A stretch of 64,000 nt of DNA from an uncultured beta proteobacterium (GTDB taxonomy: Bacteria; Pseudomonadota; Gammaproteobacteria; Burkholderiales; Burkholderiaceae_C). Of this stretch, positions 53,394-63,203 are shown piece after piece (the first letter of the stretch is position 1; each line of letters starts with the position of its first letter). The position numbers and the translations under genes were made by a program. Below the pieces are notes generated by a model. That model saw only the letters and a list, made by a program, of their open reading frames with translations, had not been told where the DNA came from and searched no databases. The DNA lies in the NCBI GenBank assembly GCA_903853895.1, contig CAINUX010000130.1:1-64000 (forward strand), written 5' to 3'.

Positions 53394-55091
53394 TTACTTG
53401 ATCATCGGCAGGTTCAAACCCTGCTTCTTGGCCGTTTCAATCGCCAGCTCGTAGCCCGCATCGGCATGGCGCATGACGCCCGAGCCGCAGTCGTTTACCA
53501 GTACATTGGCAAGGCGGGCGGCCGCCGCATCGGTGCCGTCGGCCACGATGACCATGCCGGAGTGCTGCGAGTAGCCCATGCCGACACCACCGCCGTGGTG
53601 CAGGCTGACCCAGGTGGCGCCACCGGCGACGTTGAGCATGGCATTGAGCAGGGGCCAGTCGCTGACCGCGTCAGTGCCATCTTTCATGCTCTCGGTCTCG
53701 CGGTTGGGGCTGGCGACCGAGCCGGTGTCCAGGTGGTCGCGGCCAATCACGATGGGGGCCTTGAGTTCGCCGGTTCTCACCATCTCGTTAAAGGCCAGGC
53801 CTGCGCGGTGGCGCTCGCCCAGACCCAGCCAGCAAATGCGGGCGGGCAGGCCCTGGAAGGCAATGCGGTCCCGCGCCATGTCCAGCCAGCGGTGGGTGTG
53901 CTTGTTATCGGGGAACAGTTCCTTGATCTTGGCGTCGGTCTTGTAGATGTCCTCGGGATCGCCCGAAAGCGCCACCCAGCGGAACGGCCCCTTGCCCTGG
54001 CAGAACATGGGGCGGATATAGGCTGGTACAAAGCCCGGGAAATCAAAGGCGTTGGCCACGCCCATGTCCTTGGCCACTTGGCGGATGTTGTTGCCGTAGT
54101 CCACGGTGGGGATGCCCATGCTCTGGAAGTCCAGCATGGCCTGCACGTGGACGGCGCAGGATTGGGCGGCCTCGTGGGTCAGCTTGGCATGCTGCGCCGG
54201 GTCACGCTGGGCGGCCTTCCACTGCGCCACGCTCCAGCCACTGGGCAGGTAGCCGTTGATCAGATCGTGTGCCGAGGTCTGGTCGGTCACCAGATCGGGT
54301 TTGAGGCCACCAGCTTTGGCACGTTTCACCAGTTCAGGCAGGATGTCTGCTGCATTGCCCAACAGGGCAATGGAGATGGCTTCCTTGGCGGCGGTGTGCT
54401 GGCGGATGAGTGCAATAGCGTCGTCAATATCCTTGGCCTGTTTGTCGACATAGCGGGTGCGCAGGCGAAAGTCGATGGAGCTTTGCTGGCACTCGATGTT
54501 CAGCGACACGGCACCGGCCAGCGTGGCGGCCAGCGGTTGCGCGCCGCCCATGCCGCCCAGACCGGCGGTCAAGATCCAGCGGCCGGCCCAGTCGTTGTTG
54601 TAGTGCTGGCGCCCGGCCTCGACAAAGGTCTCAAACGTGCCCTGCACAATGCCCTGGCTGCCGATGTAGATCCAGCTGCCGGCCGTCATCTGGCCGTACA
54701 TGAACAGGCCCTTGCGGTCGAGTTCGTTGAAGTGCTCCCAGTTCGCCCACTTGGGCACCAGGTTGGAATTGGCAATCAGCACGCGCGGTGCGTTGGCGTG
54801 GGTCTTGAACACGCCCACCGGCTTGCCGGATTGCACCAGCAGGGTCTCGTCGTCGTTCAGTTCCTTGAGGGTTTCCAGAATGCGGTCAAAGCATTCCCAG
54901 TTGCGTGCGGCGCGGCCAATGCCGCCGTACACCACCAGGTTCTTGGGGTCTTCGGCGACCTCGGCGTCGAGGTTGTTTTGCAGCATGCGAAACGGTGCCT
55001 CGGTCAGCCAGCTCTTGCAGCTCAAGGTGGTGCCGCGGGGCGCGCGGATGACGCGGCTGGCATCAAAACGGGGGTCTTGTATGGGGTTCAT
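53394..55091 (-). CDS. hutU: urocanate hydratase
   Basis: HutU hydrates urocanate to imidazolonepropionate using a tightly bound NAD. The 565-residue product has [33 protein letters not shown] (NAD loop), [14 protein letters not shown], and the late [23 protein letters not shown] motif. Length is as expected. It lies between livF and hutH on the minus strand. Confidence 0.96.
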   Translation of the reverse strand: MNPIQDPRFDASRVIRAPRGTTLSCKSWLTEAPFRMLQNNLDAEVAEDPKNLVVYGGIGRAARNWECFDRILETLKELNDDETLLVQSGKPVGVFKTHANAPRVLIANSNLVPKWANWEHFNELDRKGLFMYGQMTAGSWIYIGSQGIVQGTFETFVEAGRQHYNNDWAGRWILTAGLGGMGGAQPLAATLAGAVSLNIECQQSSIDFRLRTRYVDKQAKDIDDAIALIRQHTAAKEAISIALLGNAADILPELVKRAKAGGLKPDLVTDQTSAHDLINGYLPSGWSVAQWKAAQRDPAQHAKLTHEAAQSCAVHVQAMLDFQSMGIPTVDYGNNIRQVAKDMGVANAFDFPGFVPAYIRPMFCQGKGPFRWVALSGDPEDIYKTDAKIKELFPDNKHTHRWLDMARDRIAFQGLPARICWLGLGERHRAGLAFNEMVRTGELKAPIVIGRDHLDTGSVASPNRETESMKDGTDAVSDWPLLNAMLNVAGGATWVSLHHGGGVGMGYSQHSGMVIVADGTDAAAARLANVLVNDCGSGVMRHADAGYELAIETAKKQGLNLPMIK

Positions 55092-55142
55092 GGTGGGTTC
55101 CTCGGGAGGTCAATGAAAGGTTGGTATAGAGCGATATAGAGT

Positions 55143-55847
55143 TCAGTGCAGGCCCAGGTAGGCCGCAGTCAGGGACGGGTCGTTGCGGGCATCCAAGGCC
55201 GAGCCTTTCCACACTGTTCGGCCGGATTCCAGTACGCACACGTCGTCTGCCACGGCCAGTGCGCGCTCGGTGTTCTGTTCGACCAGCAGCACGGTCATCC
55301 CCTCGCTGCGCAGCAGCTTCAAGGCCGCATAGCACTGGTCAATGACCTTGGGCATGAGCCCGAGCGAGAGTTCATCAATCATGATGAGTTTGGGACGCGT
55401 CATCAGTGCGCGACCAATGGCCAGCATTTGCTGTTCGCCACCCGACAGGTTGCCAGCCAGCGAGGAGAGTCGTTCGCCAAGCCGGGGGAAAAGCTCCAAT
55501 ACCCGTGCGCGGTCTTTGGCGTAGGCGCTGGTAGGGTGAATAAGGCCACCGACCCGCAGGTTGTCTTCCACCGACAAGTCTTTGAACAAACGCCTACCCT
55601 CGGGCGAGATGGCAATGCCACGGCGCACCCGTTCGGTGGCTGGCAGACGACTGATGTCTTCACCGCCGAACAGAATACTCCCGGCCTGCAAGTCCACATG
55701 CCCCGCCACGCACATGAGTGTGGAGGATTTGCCCGCGCCATTGGCACCAAGCAGGGCGGTAATCGTGCCGGGACGCAAGACGAGGGAAAGGTCGGCAGCG
55801 GCGTTGAACGCGCCGTAGCCACACGACACAGTGACAAGTTCAAGCAT
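55143..55847 (-). CDS. livF: branched-chain-type ABC transporter ATPase (LivF)
   Basis: The 234-residue ATPase has Walker A GANGAGKSS, signature LSGGEQQMLAIGRAL, Walker B LIMIDELSLGLMPK and VEQNTERAL, all as in LivF. It acts with LivG, LivH, LivM and the binding protein in an inner-membrane importer. Its place next to hutU suggests that the importer carries histidine, urocanate or a related compound rather than leucine. Confidence 0.9.
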   Translation of the reverse strand: MLELVTVSCGYGAFNAAADLSLVLRPGTITALLGANGAGKSSTLMCVAGHVDLQAGSILFGGEDISRLPATERVRRGIAISPEGRRLFKDLSVEDNLRVGGLIHPTSAYAKDRARVLELFPRLGERLSSLAGNLSGGEQQMLAIGRALMTRPKLIMIDELSLGLMPKVIDQCYAALKLLRSEGMTVLLVEQNTERALAVADDVCVLESGRTVWKGSALDARNDPSLTAAYLGLH

Positions 55848-55860
55848 GTTGACCTCCGCC

Positions 55861-55933
55861 GGGCCGCCCCAAGGAGGGCAGCGCCCCCATGGGGGGCAGT
55901 GAGTACACGAAGTGACGAACGTGGGGGCTCATG
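55861..55933. repeat. palindromic repeat in the livG-livF gap
   Basis: The plus strand has CCGCCCCAAGGAGGGCAG, a CCCCC-AT-GGGGG hairpin, then GTACACGAAGTGACG and GTGGGGGCTCAT. A related element lies in the livH-livM gap. Its CAAGGAGG...ACACGAAG layout resembles the core of the togN-togA elements. It fills almost the whole space between the two genes. Confidence 0.7.
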
Positions 55934-56726
55934 ATTGGGCCTCCTTCGATTGATTCGACTGATCCGATGCCAGCGTGTCGCCACCCAGATAGGCGGCTTG
56001 CACCACCGGGTCGCCCATTACTTCGCGCGGAACGCCGTCGCCAATCTTCTTGCCGTTGTCCAGCACCACCAGACGCTGGCACAGGCGCATCACTTCGCTG
56101 AGGTTGTGCTCGATGAGCACCACCGTCATACCACCTTGGTGGATGTCGGCGATGGTGTTGGCCAGTGCCCTCGCTTCGCTGGAGTTCAGTCCGGCCAAGG
56201 GCTCGTCCAACAAAAAAAGCTGGGGTTTGAGTGCCAGTGCGCGTGCCAGCTCCAGTCGCTTCAAAATGCCCAGCGGTTGCGTTCCCGGCATTTGGTTTGC
56301 GCGGTCAGCAATGCCCACCTTCTCCAGCATTTGCATGCCCAGAGCCAATTCCGCCTGGTTGGACACATGCGTGAGCGCCCGCAGCGGCGAAGCCGTCTTG
56401 TGTGACCCCGCCGCTAGCGCCACGTTTTCCAGCAGACTCATGTTGCGCAGTGGCTTGACCAACTGCTGCGACAGCGACATGCCCTGGCGGATGCGCCGCT
56501 CAATGGGCAGGCCCACCAGCGGCGCGCCGCTGAGGTACACCTCGCCCTCTGTTGCGTGCACCACACCGGTAATGGCGCGTAGCATGGTGGTTTTTCCTGC
56601 ACCGTTGGGGCCAATCAGTCCCAGCAGCTCGCCCTGGTGAACATCGAATGACACCTGGTTTACCGCTATCAGGCCACCAAAGCGCACGCTGACGTTTTCT
56701 ACTTTCAACAAGGGGTTTGGGTTCAT
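55929..56726 (-). CDS. livG: branched-chain-type ABC transporter ATPase (LivG)
   Basis: The 265-residue ATPase has Walker A GPNGAGKTT, the LivG-type MSLSQQLVKPLRNMSLLENV, signature-like LGILKRLELARAL, Walker B LFLLDEPLAGLNSSEA and IEHNLSEVMRLC. The signature lacks the usual LSGGQ form (LGILKRLE), a variation to note. The ATG at 56726 overlaps the livM stop by 4 bp; the longer frame inside livM is discarded. Confidence 0.9.
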   Translation of the reverse strand: MNPNPLLKVENVSVRFGGLIAVNQVSFDVHQGELLGLIGPNGAGKTTMLRAITGVVHATEGEVYLSGAPLVGLPIERRIRQGMSLSQQLVKPLRNMSLLENVALAAGSHKTASPLRALTHVSNQAELALGMQMLEKVGIADRANQMPGTQPLGILKRLELARALALKPQLFLLDEPLAGLNSSEARALANTIADIHQGGMTVVLIEHNLSEVMRLCQRLVVLDNGKKIGDGVPREVMGDPVVQAAYLGGDTLASDQSNQSKEAQS

Positions 56727-57571
56727 TGCGCGCCCCCCTTTTTGTGGGACAGGGCCTTCACCATGCCGGCCAAGCCGTGCGGCGAGAAGCGCATCATGAC
56801 GAACAGCAACCCTCCGTACACCAGCAGCTTGTAGTCCCCGATGAACTGGAACCAGCCCGGCAATGCCGACAGCAAGGCGGCCGCAATCGACACCCATACG
56901 ACGGAGCCAATACCGCCCACCACCACCATGGACAGCACGGTGATCGACTCCACAAAGCTGAAGCTGTCTGGCCCGATGAACTTGAGGTGCGATGCGTACA
57001 GGGCCCCCGCGGCGCCGGCCAGTGCGGTCCCAATGGCAAAAGCGGCCAGCTTGTAGCTTGGCACATCAATGCCCAGAACGCGCATGGTGTCCTCGTCCTC
57101 GGCAATGCCGTTGAAGACGCGGCCAATCCAGGCTTTCTGGATATACAGGCTGATGGCTGCGGTGAGGCCCGCCAGCAATAGCGTCAGCAACATGAAGCCA
57201 GTCTTGCCCAGGCCGGAGCCGGGAAAGCCCGACAAGCCCATTTCGCCACCCAGCCACTCCTGCTGGCGCACCAGGCCGATGAACAGAAAGACCACCCCCA
57301 TGGTGGTGATGGCCAGAAAGTCGGCACGCACACGCAAGCTTGCCATGCCGACGATGACACCCAGGAGGCCTGCCAATGCCATGGCTGCCGGGATGGTGAG
57401 CAGAAAGGGAACCCCCGCCTTGGTCAACATGGCCGAGGTATAGGCACCCACTCCCAAAAAGGCGGCGTGGCCCAAGCTGATCTGGCCGCAGAAGCCGGTA
57501 ATGAGGTTCAGCGAAAGCGCAAACATGACGCTGATGCCGATGGTCGTTAGCAAAGAGATTTCGTATTCCAT
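56723..57571 (-). CDS. livM: branched-chain-type ABC transporter permease (LivM)
   Basis: The 282-residue membrane protein has about eight hydrophobic spans and LivM motifs: LSLNLITGFCGQISLGHAAFLGVGAYTSA, ADFLAITTMGVVFLFIGLV, and VGGIGSVVWVSIAAALLSALP. It forms the membrane channel with LivH. GGGAG precedes the start; a palindromic repeat separates it from livH. Confidence 0.92.
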   Translation of the reverse strand: MEYEISLLTTIGISVMFALSLNLITGFCGQISLGHAAFLGVGAYTSAMLTKAGVPFLLTIPAAMALAGLLGVIVGMASLRVRADFLAITTMGVVFLFIGLVRQQEWLGGEMGLSGFPGSGLGKTGFMLLTLLLAGLTAAISLYIQKAWIGRVFNGIAEDEDTMRVLGIDVPSYKLAAFAIGTALAGAAGALYASHLKFIGPDSFSFVESITVLSMVVVGGIGSVVWVSIAAALLSALPGWFQFIGDYKLLVYGGLLFVMMRFSPHGLAGMVKALSHKKGGAQ

Positions 57572-57586
57572 GTCATGTCTCCCGAC

Positions 57587-57655
57587 GAGCCGCCTCTAGG
57601 GGGGCATGTGCCCCCCTGGGGGCCGCGAACGAATGTGAGCTTGGGGGTTCATAGT
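57587..57655. repeat. palindromic repeat in the livH-livM gap
   Basis: GCCGCCTCTAGGGGGG begins the element, with a GGGGGGC-ATGT-GCCCCCC perfect hairpin (57598-57616 region) and a right end TTGGGGGTTCAT. Start and end match the element in the livG-livF gap, while the middle differs. Confidence 0.65.
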
Positions 57656-57657
57656 TT

Positions 57658-58518
57658 TCAGCGTTTTGCAAAAAGCCCCTGCGGGCGCACCATCAGGACG
57701 ATGATCAAAAACGCAAACGCAATCGCGTTGCGGTCCAGCACCTTGCCCAGGTAAACCGTGCCAAAAGATTCGACCAGACCCAACACCATTGCGGCCATCA
57801 GGGTGCCGGGCACCGAGCCCATGCCGCCCAGCACGATGATGGCCAGTGCCTTGTAAGAAGGCACGCTCCCCATGGTGGGCTCCACCAGGTTATTCAGCAC
57901 CGCCACCCATACACCGGCAAAGCCCGCCAGCGCCGAGCCCACCAGAAAGTTCAGGTCGCGCACCGTGTTGAGCGTGATGCCAAAAGACTCGGCCATTTGT
58001 GGGTCAGACACCGTCGCCTGGCAGGCGATGCCCACCCGCGTATGGGATTGCAGCCACGCCAGCACACCCAGGATCAGGGCCGCGCCCACGATCACGGCAA
58101 TTTCGGCCTCCTTGAACTGCAGGCTGCCAATGCGCACCTGGCCCTGCAGCGGCGTGTTCGCAAACGACAGGCCCGACGCACCAAAGGCAATGCGAAAGCA
58201 TTCCTCGGCCGCAATGAAGAGCCCGATGGACGCGATCAACGCGACATGGGGCGGCTGCTTGAGCAGGGGCTTGTAGGCCAGGCGGAACATGGCCACCCCC
58301 GACAGCCCTGAGACCAGCATCGCGGCCAGCAGGGTCAGCGCCAGGCTGCCCGTGGCGTTGTAGGTCAGCACGCCCACGTAGGCCCCCAGGGTGAAAAGGC
58401 TGGCATGCGCCACATGCAGTATGCGCAGCAAGCCATACACCAGGGTCAGCCCCAGCGCAATAAGCGCATAGATGCTGCCCTGCACCAGGCTTTGGGCGAT
58501 GAGTTCCAGGAAGAACAT
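57658..58518 (-). CDS. livH: branched-chain-type ABC transporter permease (LivH)
   Basis: The 286-residue membrane protein has about eight spans and LivH motifs: QSLVQGSIYALIALGLTLVYGLLRILHVAHASLFTLGAYVG near the N-terminus and VVLGGMGSVPGTLMAA in the last third. It partners LivM. It starts 30 bp after the binding-protein stop. Confidence 0.92.
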   Translation of the reverse strand: MFFLELIAQSLVQGSIYALIALGLTLVYGLLRILHVAHASLFTLGAYVGVLTYNATGSLALTLLAAMLVSGLSGVAMFRLAYKPLLKQPPHVALIASIGLFIAAEECFRIAFGASGLSFANTPLQGQVRIGSLQFKEAEIAVIVGAALILGVLAWLQSHTRVGIACQATVSDPQMAESFGITLNTVRDLNFLVGSALAGFAGVWVAVLNNLVEPTMGSVPSYKALAIIVLGGMGSVPGTLMAAMVLGLVESFGTVYLGKVLDRNAIAFAFLIIVLMVRPQGLFAKR

Positions 58519-58548
58519 GGTCGTGCCTACATCGTCATACTTGTACGT

Positions 58549-59715
58549 CTACTTGGTGCTCTTGGAAGGCGGAGCCAGCAACACGGCGTCCGAGATCACG
58601 GAGTGACGGCGGAAGGCCTTGTCCTTGACGATTTGCACTTGAATGTCTTTCTGGACCTCGTGCAGATCGTTGAAGCTCAGCTTGCCGATCGGTGAGTCGT
58701 AAGTTCCTGCAGCCATGGCGTCGCGCAGTGCAGTGCCGCCTTTGCCACCGGTCTTGTTCAAACCATCAATCACCACCTGGGCGGCGGTGTAAGTGGCTGC
58801 GGCAACCATGTCGGCACCGGTGTTGTAGGCCGCCTTGTAGTCGGCCAGGAAGGCTTTTGTCGCCGGGTTTGCAGAGTCGCGGTCCAGCGAAGTGGTGACC
58901 AATACGCCCTCAGAAGCAGGGCCGGCAATCTCCATGAACTTGTCAGAGTCATACCCTTCCTGGCCGATGATGGTGGCCGTGACACCGGCCGCGCGCAACT
59001 GGTTCACCAGTGGACCCGCAGTGTAGAAGTAGCCGCTGGCGTAGATGACTTCGGGGTTCTGCGACTTCACGTTGGCAATCAGCGCGCCAAACTGGCGGTC
59101 CTGCAAACTGTACTCATGCTCACCCAGAATGGTCAGGCCGAACTTGGTTGCGCCTTCCCTGAAGCCTGCGGCCAGCGACTGGCCAAAGTCGTTCTTGATG
59201 TTGATCAGCGCGACCTTTTTCTTGCCCAGGTCGTTGACCAGCTTGGCACCAGCACGGCCCTGCACTTCACCCATGGCTGATACGCGGAACATGAAGTCCC
59301 CGGTTCTGGTGATGTCGGGGTGGATGGCATAGGCCACGGCATACGGCACCTGGGCAGCCTGAAACACCGATGCCGATGCCCGTGTGGCACCCGAGTAGCT
59401 GCCACCAATGGCGGCTACCACTTTGTCTTTTTCCACCAGCTTGGTCGCGGCGGGCACCGCTTCCTTGGGGGATGCCTGGTCGTCATAGATCACCAGTTCG
59501 ATTTTTTCGCCCTTGACGCCACCTTTGGCATTGGCCTGGGCCACGGCGAGCTTGGCGCCATCCAGCGCCGACTTGCCGTCCGCCGCTGCAAAGCCGGTGG
59601 ACGGCACGGTGATGCCCACTTTGATGTCGGCCAGGGCCGCGCCGGAGGTGCTGAAAAACGCAGCGGCCAGAAGCAGGGACTGGGCCGTGTTGAGGTTGGA
59701 AGAACGCTGATGCAT
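58549..59715 (-). CDS. livK: branched-chain-type ABC transporter substrate-binding protein (LivK)
   Basis: The 388-residue periplasmic protein has a signal peptide (to about residue 29) and a type I binding fold: DIKVGITVPSTGFAAADGKSALDGAKLAVAQANAKGG, IGGSYSGATRASASVFQAAQVPYAV, YSLQDRQFGALIANVKSQNPEVIYASGYF. It is the first gene of the minus-strand operon and lies opposite hutC, so histidine or urocanate is the likely ligand. The ligand is inferred. Confidence 0.87.
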   Translation of the reverse strand: MHQRSSNLNTAQSLLLAAAFFSTSGAALADIKVGITVPSTGFAAADGKSALDGAKLAVAQANAKGGVKGEKIELVIYDDQASPKEAVPAATKLVEKDKVVAAIGGSYSGATRASASVFQAAQVPYAVAYAIHPDITRTGDFMFRVSAMGEVQGRAGAKLVNDLGKKKVALINIKNDFGQSLAAGFREGATKFGLTILGEHEYSLQDRQFGALIANVKSQNPEVIYASGYFYTAGPLVNQLRAAGVTATIIGQEGYDSDKFMEIAGPASEGVLVTTSLDRDSANPATKAFLADYKAAYNTGADMVAAATYTAAQVVIDGLNKTGGKGGTALRDAMAAGTYDSPIGKLSFNDLHEVQKDIQVQIVKDKAFRRHSVISDAVLLAPPSKSTK

Positions 59716-59782
59716 GCTGTGTTACTCCTGTGGGTGAAACAAAAAGGTGATCTGGCATTTACGCTTGAGAACAATTAACTGT

Positions 59783-59798
59783 ACTTGTATATACAAGT
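59783..59798. promoter_or_regulatory. HutC operator, strong copy
   Basis: ACTTGTATATACAAGT is a perfect 16-bp palindrome and matches the TTGTATATACAA type site of HutC regulators. It lies in the 185-bp divergent region, 68 bp from the livK start. Confidence 0.85.
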
Positions 59799-59860
59799 TG
59801 ATGCAAGATAAAATTAGTTAGGGTTTGTACTTACTGTTTTTGATTCGTTCGTATGACTGC

Positions 59861-59872
59861 TTGTCTATACAA
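59861..59872. promoter_or_regulatory. HutC operator, second copy
   Basis: TTGTCTATACAA matches the first operator with one mismatch. It lies 28 bp before the hutC start, so HutC should limit its own transcription and that of the following hut genes. Confidence 0.7.
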
Positions 59873-59900
59873 CTGCATTGATTTTGACTAAGATACATGC

Positions 59901-60599
59901 ATGACACCCGCCTACCTCCAAGTCAAAACCTTCGTGCAACAGCACATCAGCTCCGGCGAATGGCGCCCGGGCGACCCGGTTCCCAGCGAGGCCACGCTGA
60001 TGCAGCAGTTCGGCATCAGCCGCATGACGGTGAACCGTGCCCTGCGCGAACTCACCGCCGAGGGCATGGTGACCCGCGTACAGGGCTCCGGCACCTTTGT
60101 AGCCGAGTTGCACCGCATTGCGTCCAACCTGACCATTCGTGACATCCAGGAAGAGGTCGTCGAGCGTGGCCATGTGCATGGCGCGCGCGTGTTGCTCAGC
60201 CAGTCCGAGAAGGCGGGCGTCGATCTTGCAAAGTCCTTGGGCTTGCGCACTGGTGCCAAAGTGTTTCATACCGTGCTGGTGCATCTGGAGAACGGCGTGC
60301 CCATTCAGTATGAGGACCGCTATGTCAACCCTGCTGCAGCCCCCGACTATTTGAAGACCGACTTCACCCAGATCACGCCCACCCGCCATCTGCTCACCGA
60401 GGCGCCGCTGACCGAGGCCAGCTACTCCATCGAGGCGTGCCTGCCCACGCCTGAGCAGGCCAAGCACCTGGACATTGGGGCGCGTGAGGCCTGTCTGGCC
60501 ATGGTGCGGCGCACCGTTAGCGGCGCACATGTCGCCAGCGTGGTGCGGTTGGTGTACCCCGGCTCGCGCTACAGTTTTGCGGGTAAGTTTCAAGCATGA
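59901..60599 (+). CDS. hutC: HutC, GntR-family repressor of histidine utilisation
   Basis: The 232-residue product has a winged helix (about 1-70: QVKTFVQQHISSGEWRPGDPVPSEATLMQQFGISRMTVNRALRELTAEGMVTRVQGSGTFVAE) and a UTRA effector domain ending ASVVRLVYPGSRYSFAGKF. HutC repressors are released by urocanate. Two sites of the right type lie directly upstream. It overlaps hutD in ATGA. Confidence 0.94.
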   Translation: MTPAYLQVKTFVQQHISSGEWRPGDPVPSEATLMQQFGISRMTVNRALRELTAEGMVTRVQGSGTFVAELHRIASNLTIRDIQEEVVERGHVHGARVLLSQSEKAGVDLAKSLGLRTGAKVFHTVLVHLENGVPIQYEDRYVNPAAAPDYLKTDFTQITPTRHLLTEAPLTEASYSIEACLPTPEQAKHLDIGAREACLAMVRRTVSGAHVASVVRLVYPGSRYSFAGKFQA

Positions 60600-61183
60600 G
60601 TTGGCATACGGTTCATCTTGCTGATGTGCCTGCCGCGCCGTGGCGCAATGGCGGCGGCGTGACCCGCGAACTGGCTGCTTGGCCTGCACAAGGCGAGTGG
60701 CACTGGCGCATGTCGGTGGCCGAGGTGGGAAGCAGCGGTCCGTTCTCGCGCTTTGACGGCATCACACGCTGGTTTGCCGTGCTGGCGGGCGCAGGTGTTG
60801 TGCTGAAAGTGCGCACGCCCTCCGACAGCGTTGAAACCGATTCGTTGGAACACCGCCTTACCGAGAACGACGCGCCTTTGTGCTTTGACGGCGGTGCGGC
60901 GACCGATTGCCGGCTGATCGATGGCCCCACGCAGGATTTCAACCTGATGGTGCGTGACAGCAGCCTGCCTGCCCGGATGCTACGTGTGCACGGAAATTTC
61001 CATACGGCCGTAAATGCTACAAAAACAATAGCTATTTATGCAATGGATACGAGGGCTAGCGTGCGATTTAACGCAGAGGAAATCTACGTACCCCCGGCCA
61101 CACTGGTCTGGCGCACGTTGAGCAAATCCGCAACCGTGGAGGTCCACGCGCCCCACGCGCTGTGGATGGAGATGTCGGCATGA
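60596..61183 (+). CDS. hutD: HutD family protein
   Basis: HutD proteins are cupin-like companions of histidine operons and are thought to moderate pathway flux. The 195-residue product has [75 protein letters not shown]. Near residues 140-157 the coding sequence is a copy of the 51-bp repeat (61016-61066), so this stretch of the protein is of repeat origin. Both ends overlap neighbouring genes by 4 bp. Confidence 0.88.
   Translation: MSWHTVHLADVPAAPWRNGGGVTRELAAWPAQGEWHWRMSVAEVGSSGPFSRFDGITRWFAVLAGAGVVLKVRTPSDSVETDSLEHRLTENDAPLCFDGGAATDCRLIDGPTQDFNLMVRDSSLPARMLRVHGNFHTAVNATKTIAIYAMDTRASVRFNAEEIYVPPATLVWRTLSKSATVEVHAPHALWMEMSA
61016..61066 (+). repeat. 51-bp dispersed repeat, copy C, in frame inside hutD
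   Basis: GCTAC, nine bases, AGCTA and a right end with ATACGAGGGCTAG align without gaps to copies A and B. The frame stays open across it. Base composition here is more A/T-rich than in the rest of hutD. Confidence 0.7.
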
Positions 61184-62394
61184 GCTTGACGATTTGGACA
61201 AACTGCCGCGCCGCCACGATGGCGCCGAGCGCCGAGCACGCGCATGGGTTGATATCCGATGCCGCGCTGGTGGTCGAGGGCGACACCCTGGCGTGGGTCG
61301 GCCCACGCGCCGATGTGCCCACGGACCTGCTTGCGCGCTGCATGGTGCAGCACGACGCTGGTGGCGTCCTGATCACCCCCGGCCTGATCGACTGCCATAC
61401 GCACCTGGTCTATGGTGGCGACCGTGCCCACGAATTCGAGCTGCGCCTGAACGGTGCCAGCTACGAGGAGATTGCCCGCGCTGGGGGCGGCATCGCCTCC
61501 ACCGTGCAGGCCACCCGTGCGGCCAGTGCTGCGGAGTTGCAGGCCTCAAGCAGCCGGCGCCTGCAGCAGTTGGTGGGCGAGGGCGTGACCACCATCGAGA
61601 TCAAGTCCGGCTACGGCCTGGCACTGGAGCACGAGCGTAAGTGCCTGCAAGTGGCCCGCGCCCTTGGCCAGACGCACGCCGTGGAGGTACGCACCACCTT
61701 CCTGGGTGCCCACGCCGTGCCGCCGGAGTTTGCTGGGCGCATGGATGACTATGTTGACGCCGTGCTGCACATGCTGCCCATCCTTCACGCCGAGGGTTTG
61801 GTTGACGCGGTGGACGGCTTTTGCGAGCGCATTGCCTTTAGCACCACGCAAATGGAGCGGGTGTTTGCAGCGGCTAAAGGCTTGGGCCTGCCGGTCAAAC
61901 TGCATGCCGAGCAACTCAGCGACAGCGGTGGCGCGCAGCTGGCCGCCCGCTACCACGCGCAGAGTGCTGACCACCTGGAATGGCTGTCTGACGAGGGCGC
62001 AGGGGCCATGGCAGCGACAGGAACCGTCGCGGTCCTGCTGCCCGGCGCTTTTTACTTTCTGCGCGAGACCAAGCTACCGCCCATCGCCATGCTGCGTGCG
62101 CACGGTGTGCCCATGGCCATTTCCACCGACAGTAACCCGGGCAGCTCGCCCTGCACCTCGCTGCTGCTGATGCTGAACATGGCCTGCACGCTGTTTCGCC
62201 TGACACCCGAGGAGGCGCTGGCCGGTGTCACCCGCCATGCGGCCGCTGCCCTGGGCCTGCCGGACCGTGGTGTGCTGGCGGCGGGCAAGCGCGCCGACTT
62301 CGTACTGTGGGACGTGCAGCACCCGGCCGAACTGGCCTATGCGCTGGGCAGCAACCCGCGTCTTAAAACAATTTTCAAAGGACAGGTGGTATGA
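61180..62394 (+). CDS. hutI: imidazolonepropionase
   Basis: HutI opens imidazolonepropionate to formiminoglutamate. The 404-residue amidohydrolase has the metal His pair His73 and His75 in [47 protein letters not shown] and [10 protein letters not shown]. The ATG at 61180 overlaps the hutD stop in ATGA; a longer frame from 61162 is inside hutD. It overlaps hutG by 4 bp. Confidence 0.96.
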   Translation: MSLTIWTNCRAATMAPSAEHAHGLISDAALVVEGDTLAWVGPRADVPTDLLARCMVQHDAGGVLITPGLIDCHTHLVYGGDRAHEFELRLNGASYEEIARAGGGIASTVQATRAASAAELQASSSRRLQQLVGEGVTTIEIKSGYGLALEHERKCLQVARALGQTHAVEVRTTFLGAHAVPPEFAGRMDDYVDAVLHMLPILHAEGLVDAVDGFCERIAFSTTQMERVFAAAKGLGLPVKLHAEQLSDSGGAQLAARYHAQSADHLEWLSDEGAGAMAATGTVAVLLPGAFYFLRETKLPPIAMLRAHGVPMAISTDSNPGSSPCTSLLLMLNMACTLFRLTPEEALAGVTRHAAAALGLPDRGVLAAGKRADFVLWDVQHPAELAYALGSNPRLKTIFKGQVV

Positions 62395-63203
62395 GCGCTA
62401 TGGCCGTCTATTCTCTAAAGCAGGGCAGCGCACCGCTACTGGTCAGCATGCCGCACATCGGCACCGACATCCCCGCCGACCTGCGCGCCTACTACGTGCC
62501 GCGCGCCTTGCAGGTCGAAGACACCGACTGGCATCTGGACCGGCTCTACAACTTTCTGGGTGAGCTGGGCGCCAGCGTGCTGATGCCCACCACGTCGCGT
62601 TACGTCATCGACCTGAACCGCCCGCCGGACGACGCGCCCATGTACCCCGGCGCGTCCAACACTGAGCTGTGCCCCACGCGCTTCTTCACCGGCGAGCCGC
62701 TGTACCTGAGTGGGCAGGCGCCGGATGCCGCGGAACGCGCCCGCCGCCGCGATGTCTACTGGCAGCCCTACCATGCAGCCCTTGCCGCCGAGCTGGCGCG
62801 CCTCAAGGCCCAGCATGGCTACGCGCTGCTGTGGGATGCGCACAGCATTCGCTCCGAAATCCCGTGGCTGTTTGACGGCCGGCTGCCCGACCTGAGTATT
62901 GGCACGGCCAGTGGCGCCAGTGCCGACGAAACCCTGACCGCTGCCGTGGTGCAGGCCTGCAGCGCCTACCCGCAGTTCAGCACGGCGGTGAATGGCCGCT
63001 TCAAAGGTGGCTACATCACCCGCCACTACGGCCAGCCCGTGCAGGACGTGCACGCCATCCAGCTGGAGATGTGCCAAAGCCTCTACATGCAGGAGGTGGC
63101 GCCCTTTGCTTTTGATGACGCGCGCGCCGCGCGGGTCCAACCCCTATTGAAGAAAATGGTCTCTAGCCCTCTAGATATAAGCAGGAGTCGCTATGAAAAG
63201 TGA
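62391..63203 (+). CDS. hutG: N-formylglutamate deformylase
   Basis: HutG hydrolyses N-formylglutamate to glutamate and formate, the last step of the pathway. The 270-residue product has [39 protein letters not shown]-type [39 protein letters not shown], and [11 protein letters not shown]. Its final residues (about 256-270, including the stop) are encoded by copy D of the 51-bp repeat, so the true ancestral C-terminus may be different. It overlaps hutF by 11 bp. Confidence 0.93.
   Translation: MSAMAVYSLKQGSAPLLVSMPHIGTDIPADLRAYYVPRALQVEDTDWHLDRLYNFLGELGASVLMPTTSRYVIDLNRPPDDAPMYPGASNTELCPTRFFTGEPLYLSGQAPDAAERARRRDVYWQPYHAALAAELARLKAQHGYALLWDAHSIRSEIPWLFDGRLPDLSIGTASGASADETLTAAVVQACSAYPQFSTAVNGRFKGGYITRHYGQPVQDVHAIQLEMCQSLYMQEVAPFAFDDARAARVQPLLKKMVSSPLDISRSRYEK

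Noticed and set aside
53466-55139. 557-codon open frame on the plus strand opposite hutU
   Set aside because: It mirrors hutU over nearly its whole length, shows no family motif, and long antisense frames are common in GC-rich genes with strong third-position bias.
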